The notes under the pieces were generated by a model. The model worked only from the letters and a program-made list of their open reading frames with translations, did no database searches and was not told the DNA's origin. Positions 8,833-15,704 of a DNA stretch of 28,594 bases are shown here, in pieces. The position numbers were made by a program, and so were the translations under genes. How positions within the stretch are numbered: position 1 is the first letter of the stretch; each line of letters starts with the position of its first letter. The stretch comes from JAWLHK01 sp041690355 [NCBI: bacterium] (GTDB lineage: Bacteria > J088 > JAWLBW01), in the NCBI GenBank assembly GCA_041690355.1, contig JAWLHK010000003.1:1-28594 (forward strand), in the 5' to 3' direction.

Positions 8833-9612
8833 ATGAAGAAGTTTCTCGCTGTTCTCATCCTGGCTTTCGGTTTCGCGGTGCCCACCACCGCCCTGCTCAC
8901 CGTGAGCACGATTTCCGTTGCCGAGGCCCAGGACGCACCGGCGGCGCCGGCTGCCAAGGGTCCCGCCAACAGTGAAGGCGCCATCGCCCGCCTCGCCGAG
9001 TTCTATCAGGCCGGCGGCTGGGTCATGCACGTCATCACGCTGGCCCTGGCGATCATGCTGGCGCTGAGTATCGAGCGCACCTATTACCTGTTCATCAAGA
9101 CGAAGGTCAACAAGCACCAGTTTCTGGCGCAGGTCATCGGCGACATCAACGCCGGCAAGCTCGACAGCGCCATCGCCTACGCGTCGAAGTCGCAGAGCCC
9201 GATGGCGAAGATCATCAAGGCCGGCCTCGAAAAAGCCAAGGCCGGCGACAAGGACTTCGTCGACGCCATGGACCAGGCCTCGCTGGCGAACGTCCCCTTT
9301 CTCGAACGCAACACGCCGTATCTGGCCACCATCGGTAACGTCGCGACCCTGCTCGGGCTGCTTGGTACGGTGCTCGGGCTGATCGGCGCGTTCGGCGCGA
9401 CCGCCTACGCCGACCCGTCGCAGAAGGCCACGCTGCTGTCGCTCTCCATTTCCGAAGCCATGAACACCACCGCCTACGGGATGGTGGTCGCCATTCCGTC
9501 GCTCATCTCGTTCGCCATCCTGAACGGTAAGACGCAGCGCGTGCTCGAAGACATTCAGGAAGCCTCGTCGCTGGTCATCGAGAAGCTGAACAAGAAGGTT
9601 CAGAAGGTCTGA
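8833..9612 (+). CDS. MotA/TolQ/ExbB proton-channel family protein with signal peptide
   Basis: 259-aa inner-membrane protein of a proton-driven motor. Unlike standard ExbB/TolQ, it opens with a signal sequence (MKKFLAVLILAFGFAVPTTA, cleavage near VAEAQ at ~29-33) and a short Ala/Pro-rich periplasmic stretch. TM1 is at ~62-80. A cytoplasmic loop follows, then TM2 (TPYLATIGNVATLLGLLGTV, from 161) and TM3 (~210-231, NTTAYGMVVAIP), with the conserved Thr residues that line the proton path. The ATG at 8833 has GGAGA seven bases before it; the in-frame GTG at 8827 is too close to that site. It lies three bases from the first ExbD gene and probably forms a complex with both ExbD proteins. No TonB or TolA gene is visible nearby. 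Confidence 0.9.
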   Translation: MKKFLAVLILAFGFAVPTTALLTVSTISVAEAQDAPAAPAAKGPANSEGAIARLAEFYQAGGWVMHVITLALAIMLALSIERTYYLFIKTKVNKHQFLAQVIGDINAGKLDSAIAYASKSQSPMAKIIKAGLEKAKAGDKDFVDAMDQASLANVPFLERNTPYLATIGNVATLLGLLGTVLGLIGAFGATAYADPSQKATLLSLSISEAMNTTAYGMVVAIPSLISFAILNGKTQRVLEDIQEASSLVIEKLNKKVQKV

Positions 9613-9615
9613 TTC

Positions 9616-10131
9616 ATGAGTTCGCCTGTTTCCAAAGGCGGTCTGCTGAAGCGCAGCAAGCAGGGCGAAAAGCGTCTTTTCGACGTCGCCATGAACATCA
9701 CGCCCATGACCGACGTGATGGCCTCGATCCTCTGCTTCCTCCTCGTCTCGGCCACGTACGTGCAGTACGCCAAGATGGATGCCAATCTCCCGAGCACGGG
9801 AGCGTCGGCCGCCCTGGCCGATACGCCCGAAGACGAGCAGGAAAAGCTCGAGCTGCAGCTGCTGCTCACCAAGAGCAAGAAAATCATGGTCGACCGCGGC
9901 AACGGTCTCGAAGAGCTCGAGGTCGCCGAGGGAGATACCTTCAACTGGGCGAAGCTTGACGAGGTGCTCAAGGAGATCCGTCAGCAGTACCCCGACCACA
10001 AGGACGCCATTCTCTCGGCCGATCCCGATATCGAATACGAATTCGTGGTCGCCGCCATGGACGTCTGCATCGCCAACAAGATTTCGAACGTCTCCCTCGC
10101 GGCCAGCGCCGTGAAGGGCGCCGGTGAATAA
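9616..10131 (+). CDS. ExbD/TolR-family protein with canonical proton-relay Asp
   Basis: 171-aa single-pass protein. A basic cytoplasmic N-terminus (SKQGEKRLFDVAMNITP) leads into a membrane helix (~32-50), MTDVMASILCFLLVSA. Asp33 sits exactly where ExbD/TolR proteins carry the Asp that takes up protons from the ExbB/TolQ channel. The rest (~51-171) is a periplasmic domain of the ExbD type, somewhat acidic. The start is three bases after the exbB-like stop, and the next ExbD-like gene starts 14 bases after its end, so all three should form one transcript and one complex. Confidence 0.88.
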   Translation: MSSPVSKGGLLKRSKQGEKRLFDVAMNITPMTDVMASILCFLLVSATYVQYAKMDANLPSTGASAALADTPEDEQEKLELQLLLTKSKKIMVDRGNGLEELEVAEGDTFNWAKLDEVLKEIRQQYPDHKDAILSADPDIEYEFVVAAMDVCIANKISNVSLAASAVKGAGE

Positions 10132-10145
10132 GAAAGGAGCGGACT

Positions 10146-10604
10146 GTGGCAAGACACTCCGAACCTGAACTTCCCATGGCGCCCATGGTGGCGCTCTTCG
10201 TGCTGCTGGTCGTGTTCATGATTCAGTTCTACGCCGCCTCGGGCATGACCATGGACCTGCCGAAGGACCTGGCCCTGCCCAAGTCGTCGAGCACCGAGAT
10301 TGTCGAGCAGGCCGTCAAGATCGAGGTCACGAACGACTATGTCGCCGTCGAGGGGAACAATGTTGCCTCGGTGGCCGAGCTCAACGGCACCGACCTGCGC
10401 ATCCCGGGCCTGATCGCGTTTCTGACCAGGCACCGCGAGCGCACCGAGGCCATCTCTGCCCGTAACCCGAACGTCCAGTTCGAGGGCAAGGCGCTGCTCG
10501 TCGGCGACAAGAAGGTCAAGTACGACACGATCACGCGCGTCATGTACTCGAGCGGCCTGGCCGGCTTCAACCAGATCAACATGGTCGTGGTGCAGAAGCA
10601 GTAA
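10146..10604 (+). CDS. Second ExbD/TolR-like protein, without the membrane Asp
   Basis: 152-aa protein with the same layout as its upstream neighbour: short N-terminus, one membrane helix (ELPMAPMVALFVLLVVFMIQ, residues 8-27) and a periplasmic domain with the ExbD-like end (GDKKVKYDTITRVMYSSGLAGFNQINMVV). No Asp or Glu occurs between residues 9 and 36, so the proton-relay residue is missing. It may be a structural partner of the canonical ExbD, giving a hetero-dimer. Start GTG at 10146 with AAGGAGC six to seven bases upstream. A perfect hairpin terminator follows 25 bases after the stop. Confidence 0.82.
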   Translation: MARHSEPELPMAPMVALFVLLVVFMIQFYAASGMTMDLPKDLALPKSSSTEIVEQAVKIEVTNDYVAVEGNNVASVAELNGTDLRIPGLIAFLTRHRERTEAISARNPNVQFEGKALLVGDKKVKYDTITRVMYSSGLAGFNQINMVVVQKQ

Positions 10605-10629
10605 CCCGCCCGCTCTCGTGCGATTTTCC

Positions 10630-10653
10630 AGCCCCGCTTCGGCGGGGCTTTTT
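10630..10653 (+). terminator. Rho-independent terminator of the exb operon
   Basis: AGCCCCGC and GCGGGGCT form a perfect eight-base stem closed by a TTCG tetraloop, followed by a T-run. Confidence 0.95.
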
Positions 10654-10888
10654 GTTGGGGGGTGGGCCGCCCGTCTCCGCCTGCGCCGTTCGGCCTGCCC
10701 CGGCCCGGTATGGCCGCCCTCATGCGACGGGAGCGGAAGCTCGCGGGCGACCAGGCGTCACCCGTCTCTTGACCACTGGGCTCAACGATGGGCGCGCTAG
10801 CACGGCCGTGGGGCGCATGGCGCGGCGGCGCGCGCCGGGATGCAGAAGCGTTGCGATGGATGGCCGACGGCCGCGGCCGCCCGCACGC

Positions 10889-11659
10889 TCACTGGTTGAG
10901 CGTGACGTAGGTCGAGATGCCCTCTTTGCGCCGCAGCCGCTCGGCAATGGACTGGGCGTCTTCGCGGGTGCCGAACTGCCCGACGCGCACCCGGTACCAG
11001 GTGCCCTTGCCGGGAATGGCCGCCTTCGTGATGAAGGCGTCGTAACCCTTGTCGCGCAGCTTGCCGGTGAGGTTGTCGGCCTGGCGCCGGTCCTGAAAGG
11101 CGCTCACCTGAATCGTGAACGGCTTGCTGCCCGCCTTGGCCGGCTTGGCCTCGGCTTTCGGCCGTTCGGCGGCCCTGGCGGTCTTCTCGGGCTTCGGAGC
11201 GGCCGGTTTCGCGTCGCTCCGGGCCGCGGTTTCGCCTTTGGCGGTCGGCGCCGGCGCCTTCACGGGCGTGGCGGCCGGGTCGGCTGCGGCAGTTTCGGGA
11301 ACGGGAATCGAGGCCCCGGTGTCGGCAACCGGCTTGGCCTGCCCCTTCTCGTCGAAGAACTTGAGGGTCGGCGCCGGAGGGGTCTCGGGCGCGGGAGGCG
11401 TTTCGGCATCCGGTTGCGCCGCCTCCAGCTCGTCCGCTTCAGTAACGGCGGGCGTGGGGACGGGCGCTTCGAGCGCCGCGGCGACCGGATCGAGCGCGGC
11501 CACGTCGCCCGACGGATTCTGGTTCAACCCGCGACCGACGATGATGCCGAGCGCGAAGACCAGCGTCAGAATGACGAGGCTCAGAATGAAGAGCAGCGCA
11601 ACCTGACGGCTTTCCAGGCTGAGCTCGAAACGATCACGAACACGACGCGGTTCCCGCAT
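10889..11659 (-). CDS. SPOR-domain membrane protein
   Basis: 256-aa inner-membrane protein with a cytoplasmic basic start, one transmembrane helix (~20-42, ALLFILSLVILTLVFALGII), a long Pro/Ala/Lys-rich linker (~45-178) and a C-terminal SPOR domain (~180-256; PFTIQVSAFQDRRQADNL and GTWYRVRVGQFGTREDAQS). SPOR domains bind denuded peptidoglycan glycans, typically at the division septum, so a cell-division or envelope role is likely. It starts 13 bases after the argS stop and is probably co-transcribed with it. The 235 bases between its end and the exb terminator hold nothing I recognise. Confidence 0.9.
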   Translation of the reverse strand: MREPRRVRDRFELSLESRQVALLFILSLVILTLVFALGIIVGRGLNQNPSGDVAALDPVAAALEAPVPTPAVTEADELEAAQPDAETPPAPETPPAPTLKFFDEKGQAKPVADTGASIPVPETAAADPAATPVKAPAPTAKGETAARSDAKPAAPKPEKTARAAERPKAEAKPAKAGSKPFTIQVSAFQDRRQADNLTGKLRDKGYDAFITKAAIPGKGTWYRVRVGQFGTREDAQSIAERLRRKEGISTYVTLNQ

Positions 11660-11672
11660 ACATGACCCGCAG

Positions 11673-13334
11673 TTACATACTTTCCGGGGCGTCGACGGCG
11701 TAGAGAGTCAATCCCGTACGGATGACCCGCTGAACCAGCCGGCTCAGGCTCATTCGGGCCTGACTCAGCGGAACGTTCGACTCGTCGACGACCCGCTGCG
11801 TATTATAGAACTTATGGAAGCGCGACGCCAACTCGAGCAGGTAAAAGGTGACCCGGTGCGGCGCGAAGTCGGCCGCCGCGTCACGGATCATGCGCGGATA
11901 CTCCTGCACCGCCTTGACGAGGTCGATCTCCTCGGGCGTCGTCAGCAGGCCGAAATCGACCTGGTCGACCGGGGCCTCGGCGACCCCTTTTTCGGCCGCG
12001 TTCGCGAAAATCGAGTGGATGCGGGCGTGCGCGTACTGCACGTAGTAGACCGGATTCTCGTTGCTCTGCTTTTTGGCCAGCTCGAGATCGAAGTCCAGAT
12101 GGGCGTCGCTCTTGCGGAGCAGGAAGAAGAACCGCGCCGCATCCTTGCCCACCTCGTCGACGACGGCCTTGAGGGTCTCGAACTCACCCGAGCGGGTGCT
12201 CATCGAGATCTGCTTGCCGTCGCGCAGCAGGTTTACGAACTGCACGAGCTGCACCTGCAGGCGTGAGGCGTCGACCCCCGCCGCCTGCAGCACGGCGCGC
12301 ACGCGCGGGATGTAGCCGTGGTGGTCGCTCCCCCAGACGTCGACGACGACGTCGAAGCCGCGGTCGATCTTCTCGAGGTGGTAGGCGATGTCCGAGGCGT
12401 AGTAGGTCTTCACGCCGTTGGCGCGCACAACGACGCGGTCCTTCTCGTCGCCGAATTCGGTCGTGCGGAACCACCAGGCCCCTTCGCGCTCGACAATCCA
12501 CCCGGCCTTCTTCATCTCTTCGATCTTCTGATCGACCTTGCCCGAATCGACGAGCGACTTCTCGCTGTACCAGTTCGAGAAGGTGACCCCGAACTGCGCC
12601 AGGTCGTCGCGGATGCCGTCGAGAATCGCCTGGCCGGCGAAGGCCTCGCACACCGCCAGGGCCTCGTCTTCGGGGCGCGCCAGCAGCGCGTCGCCGTGCA
12701 CCTTCGTGACATCGGCGGCAATCTCCTTGATGTAGTCTCCCATGTAGTGGTTCTCGGGAAGCTCGACCGCGCGGCCGTGCTGCTGCTGATAGCGCACCCA
12801 GGTGCTGCGTCCGAGGGTGGCCATCTGATTGCCGGCGTCGTTGATGTAGTACTCGGTGAAGACATCGTGGCCCGCCATCTTGAGCAGGCGCGCCAGGCTG
12901 TCGCCGAACGCGGCCCCGCGCCCGTGGCCGACATGCAGCGGGCCCGTCGGGTTGGCCGAGACGAACTCGACGATGATGCGCTGGCGCTTCGCGGGCGCGA
13001 CGTCGGTGACGGTATCGCCCAGCAGCGCGAGCCGCTTCGCTTCTTTGGCCCAGTAGTCGCCGGCGATGAAGAAATTGATGAACCCCGGCCCGGCCAGCTC
13101 CACCTTCGCGAACATCGGGTGCCCCGCCAGGCGCGCCTGGATCAGAGAGGCCACCTCGCGCGGGGGCTTCGCGGCGGCCTTGGCGGCGACGAGCGCGAAA
13201 TTGGTCGCGTAATCGCCGTGGGTCTGCTGCTGCGGCACGGTGACGGCCGGTTCGACCTCGATGGACGGAAGCTCGCCGGCGGCGACGGCCTGGGCGATGG
13301 TCTCCCGAAGTACCTGAGCGATGGTGTCCTGCAT
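11673..13334 (-). CDS. argS: Arginine--tRNA ligase
   Basis: Class I synthetase that charges tRNA-Arg in the cytoplasm; 553 aa, normal length. The HIGH-like motif is HVGHGRG (134-140) after VEFVSANPTGPL, the most recognisable ArgS block. The KMSKS loop has the relaxed form MSTRSG, common in ArgS. The C-terminal DALR anticodon-binding domain is visible (SRFHKFYNTQRVV). The open frame extends far upstream, but the ATG at 13334 gives the usual N-terminus (MQDTIAQVLRETIAQAV). A candidate promoter lies 34-63 bases upstream. Confidence 0.97.
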   Translation of the reverse strand: MQDTIAQVLRETIAQAVAAGELPSIEVEPAVTVPQQQTHGDYATNFALVAAKAAAKPPREVASLIQARLAGHPMFAKVELAGPGFINFFIAGDYWAKEAKRLALLGDTVTDVAPAKRQRIIVEFVSANPTGPLHVGHGRGAAFGDSLARLLKMAGHDVFTEYYINDAGNQMATLGRSTWVRYQQQHGRAVELPENHYMGDYIKEIAADVTKVHGDALLARPEDEALAVCEAFAGQAILDGIRDDLAQFGVTFSNWYSEKSLVDSGKVDQKIEEMKKAGWIVEREGAWWFRTTEFGDEKDRVVVRANGVKTYYASDIAYHLEKIDRGFDVVVDVWGSDHHGYIPRVRAVLQAAGVDASRLQVQLVQFVNLLRDGKQISMSTRSGEFETLKAVVDEVGKDAARFFFLLRKSDAHLDFDLELAKKQSNENPVYYVQYAHARIHSIFANAAEKGVAEAPVDQVDFGLLTTPEEIDLVKAVQEYPRMIRDAAADFAPHRVTFYLLELASRFHKFYNTQRVVDESNVPLSQARMSLSRLVQRVIRTGLTLYAVDAPESM

Positions 13335-13367
13335 AATCCTGGGGTCCTGCGAGCGGGTAAAACTTTC

Positions 13368-13397
13368 ATTGTATACGGGGGGATGCCCGTTGGCCAA
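13368..13397 (-). promoter_or_regulatory. Candidate argS promoter
   Basis: On the minus strand TTGGCC (13397-13392) and TACAAT (13373-13368) are 18 bases apart, 34 bases before the argS ATG. Confidence 0.45.
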
Positions 13398-13496
13398 TGT
13401 CCGCCTGCGTGCGCCCGGACGCCGGCCGGGCTCCCGCGTGAGCGCGGCGGGGTGAGGTTCCGGCCGGGCGCTCGGGTGTGGTAACTTGTGGAGAGC

Positions 13497-14630
13497 ATGC
13501 ACGCGCTCCCATTTTCGGGTCTGGCACTGGGGCTGGCGCTGCTGGGCGCGCAGGAGCCGCCCGGCGACGCCACCGCGCCCGTGGTGCCGACGCCGCCCGG
13601 GGTCATCCTCATCGTGGCCGACGGCCTGGGGACGAGCCACGAAGAATTTCTGCGCCTGGTCGACGGCCCGCTGGCTGCCGACGCCCTTCCCGAGCTCGCC
13701 CTGGTGCGCACGTCGACCGCCGTCGAGGTCGTCAGCGACTCGGCCGCGGGGGCCACGGCCATGGCCACGGGGGTGCGCACGCGCAACGGTTCCGTCGGCG
13801 TCGACGAGGCCGGCGCCGATCTCCTCACGGTCGCCGAGTGGGCGAAACGGCACGGCCGGCGGGTGGGCTTCGTCACGACCAGCTACATCGTCGACGCCAC
13901 CCCGGCCGCCTTCTACGGCGCCCGCCGCGATCGCGACGAGAAGCTTCAGCTCGCCCGCGAGCTCTTCGAGTTCCGCCCCGACCTCCTCTTCGGCGGCGGC
14001 GAGCAGTACTTTCTGCCCGCGGGCCGAACCGGACGGTTCGGGACGGGCGAGCGCGGCGACCGGCGCAACCTGCTGCGCGAGTTCCGCGCCGCAGGTTATC
14101 ACGTGGTCGAGCGGCCGCTGCCCGGGCCGCTCCCCATGGTCGGCCTGTTCGCCGAAGACGACCTCGAGGGAACTGCCTCCGATCCGGTCACGCTGCCGGC
14201 CATGGCGCGCGCCGCCCTGGCCGCGGTCGAGCACGACCCGCGCGGCTTCTTTCTCCTCATCGAGCAGGAAGGAACCGATACGGCGAGCCACGCCCGGTCT
14301 CCGGCCCGCCTGCTCGAGACGCTGCGCGTGTGGAACCAGACGGTGGCCCTGGCGCGCGAGGTGCAGCAGCGGCGCCCCAATACGGTGTTGATCGTGACTG
14401 CCGATCACGAATCGGGCGGGGTCTCGCTCATCGACAACGGCGCCTGCGGTTTTCTCTCCATCGCCGCCCGGCGCTATCAGAGCCGCGAGGGGCAGCCGTT
14501 CTGCGTGCAGTTCACGACCCGGGCGCATACGGCGGCCCCCGTACCCCTGCACGCGGCGGGAATCGAGATCCCGCGGGGCGTGATCCTGAACACCGACGTC
14601 CACACCCTGCTCAAGAGCGCCCTCGAATGA
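13497..14630 (+). CDS. Alkaline phosphatase family protein
   Basis: 377-aa exported phosphomonoesterase of the PhoA superfamily. Metal and catalytic residues are in place: DGLG with Asp42, the nucleophile region [15 protein letters not shown] with Ser82, DATPAAF (133-139), the acidic/His cluster [11 protein letters not shown] (255-265), TADHESGG (Asp303, His304) and His344 in HTAAPVP. The N-terminal stretch [19 protein letters not shown] is hydrophobic enough for export but is a weak signal peptide. I prefer the ATG at 13497, with GGAG just before it, over the in-frame GTG at 13488. Its last codon overlaps the ATG of methylglyoxal synthase (ATGA), so the two are coupled. It releases inorganic phosphate from organic monoesters. 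Confidence 0.92.
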   Translation: MHALPFSGLALGLALLGAQEPPGDATAPVVPTPPGVILIVADGLGTSHEEFLRLVDGPLAADALPELALVRTSTAVEVVSDSAAGATAMATGVRTRNGSVGVDEAGADLLTVAEWAKRHGRRVGFVTTSYIVDATPAAFYGARRDRDEKLQLARELFEFRPDLLFGGGEQYFLPAGRTGRFGTGERGDRRNLLREFRAAGYHVVERPLPGPLPMVGLFAEDDLEGTASDPVTLPAMARAALAAVEHDPRGFFLLIEQEGTDTASHARSPARLLETLRVWNQTVALAREVQQRRPNTVLIVTADHESGGVSLIDNGACGFLSIAARRYQSREGQPFCVQFTTRAHTAAPVPLHAAGIEIPRGVILNTDVHTLLKSALE

Positions 14631-15007
14631 CCGCCCCCGAATATACCCTCGCCCTCATTGCGCACGACCGCAAGAAAGACGAGCTGGTCGCCTTCGCGGC
14701 CCGCCACCGGGAACTCCTCGCGAAGTGCCGGCTGATCGCCACGGGCACGACGGGGGGGCGCATTGCCGACGCCACCGGCCTGCCGGTCGAACGCGTGCTT
14801 TCGGGCCCCCTGGGCGGCGACCTGCAGATCGGCGCGCGCATTTCTCAGGGCGAAGTGCAGATGGTCGTCTTTCTGCGCGATCCGCTGACCGCCCATCCCC
14901 ATGAACCCGATATCGCCGCCCTGCTCAAGGCCTGCGATGTCCACAATGTGCCCCTGGCGACCAATCTCGCCGGGGCTGAACTGCTGATGCGCCATCTGGC
15001 CGAGTGA
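14627..15007 (+). CDS. mgsA: Methylglyoxal synthase
   Basis: Cytoplasmic enzyme that converts dihydroxyacetone phosphate to methylglyoxal and inorganic phosphate, a bypass of lower glycolysis. The 126-aa protein shows the family blocks: [12 protein letters not shown] (His13, Lys17), TGTTGG (39-44) for phosphate binding, [15 protein letters not shown] (58-72) and the catalytic region [15 protein letters not shown] (Asp85, His90, His92). The length fits the short form. The enzyme family is known to be inhibited by phosphate, which makes the overlap with an alkaline phosphatase gene meaningful. The stop is followed directly by an AAGGAG site for the next gene. Confidence 0.96.
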   Translation: MTAPEYTLALIAHDRKKDELVAFAARHRELLAKCRLIATGTTGGRIADATGLPVERVLSGPLGGDLQIGARISQGEVQMVVFLRDPLTAHPHEPDIAALLKACDVHNVPLATNLAGAELLMRHLAE

Positions 15008-15017
15008 AGGAGATCGT

Positions 15018-15524
15018 ATGTGGAAGCGAACCCTGCCCCTGCTCCTGTGGATTCTGGCTGCCTGCGGCGACGACAAGGCCGTCGATCCCGTGCGGGTCGT
15101 CGCGGCCGGCACGTTGTTTCAAGGGCTGGCCGGCGGTGAGACCCGGGCCTTCTTCGCCGACGGGACGAGCCTCGCGCAGCCGGTGACCGGCACGGCCGCG
15201 ATACACGTCCCCCGCGGCGTTTTCTCGAACACCGCCTTTCCCCTGACCGCGACCTTCTCGGTGCTCGACGGAAACAACCGGGTCATCGAGGCTTCGGTCG
15301 ACTTCCCCTCGGTACGCCGGGGGGCGGGCAGTCTGTACACGGGTTCCTTTGCCGAGGCCGACGTCGAAGCAGCCCTCACCTTCCAGCTGCAGAATACGAC
15401 GGCAGGCCCGGTCATCGACCTGCAATCCCTGGCCTACAGCGCCCCCGCCACGGGCGCCATCGTGCGCAGGCGCACGGTCGTCGCGGGGCAGTTGCGGCAG
15501 CAGGGCGTGCAGCTGCTTCCCTGA
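15018..15524 (+). CDS. Small lipoprotein of unknown function
   Basis: 168-aa predicted lipoprotein: MWKRTLPLLLWILAAC with a lipobox (LAAC) and acylated Cys at residue 16, followed by GDD. The Asp pair close to the Cys could affect sorting between inner and outer membrane. The mature part looks like a beta-rich domain (TFSVLDGNNRVIEASVDF, ALTFQLQNTTAGPVIDLQ). I do not recognise a family. The start is sure: AAGGAG overlaps the mgsA stop and is six bases from the ATG. It is the third gene of the phosphatase/mgsA operon. Confidence 0.8.
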   Translation: MWKRTLPLLLWILAACGDDKAVDPVRVVAAGTLFQGLAGGETRAFFADGTSLAQPVTGTAAIHVPRGVFSNTAFPLTATFSVLDGNNRVIEASVDFPSVRRGAGSLYTGSFAEADVEAALTFQLQNTTAGPVIDLQSLAYSAPATGAIVRRRTVVAGQLRQQGVQLLP

Positions 15525-15636
15525 ACGTCGCGCCGGGCTCTCGCGTCAGGCTCCGGGGCGCGCCTCCGGCGCAGGCGACGTGTCTCCGCGGCACCTGTAC
15601 CTTGACCGTATGGTACGGGGATCCGACGGCTTCCCG

Positions 15637-15664
15637 TTGTGATCTTGCGCCGGCCTGCTACAAT
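15637..15664 (+). promoter_or_regulatory. Candidate tex promoter
   Basis: TTGTGA (15637-15642), a 16-base spacer and TACAAT (15659-15664). It would give a leader of ~34 bases before the tex ATG and rules out the in-frame start at 15639. Confidence 0.55.
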
Positions 15665-15704
15665 ACTTCCTTTTTTTCAAATCGCCCCCAGAGTTCCGCC
15701 TGCC

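Noticed and set aside
10654-10888. Possible small gene between the exb terminator and the SPOR gene
   Set aside because: Short frames exist, but none has a ribosome site, a family motif or a sensible composition.
13478-15007. One 509-codon frame across the alkaline phosphatase and methylglyoxal synthase genes
   Set aside because: Only its last 126 codons match a family (MgsA); the rest is out of frame with the phosphatase and Arg-rich, so it is an overlapping shadow.
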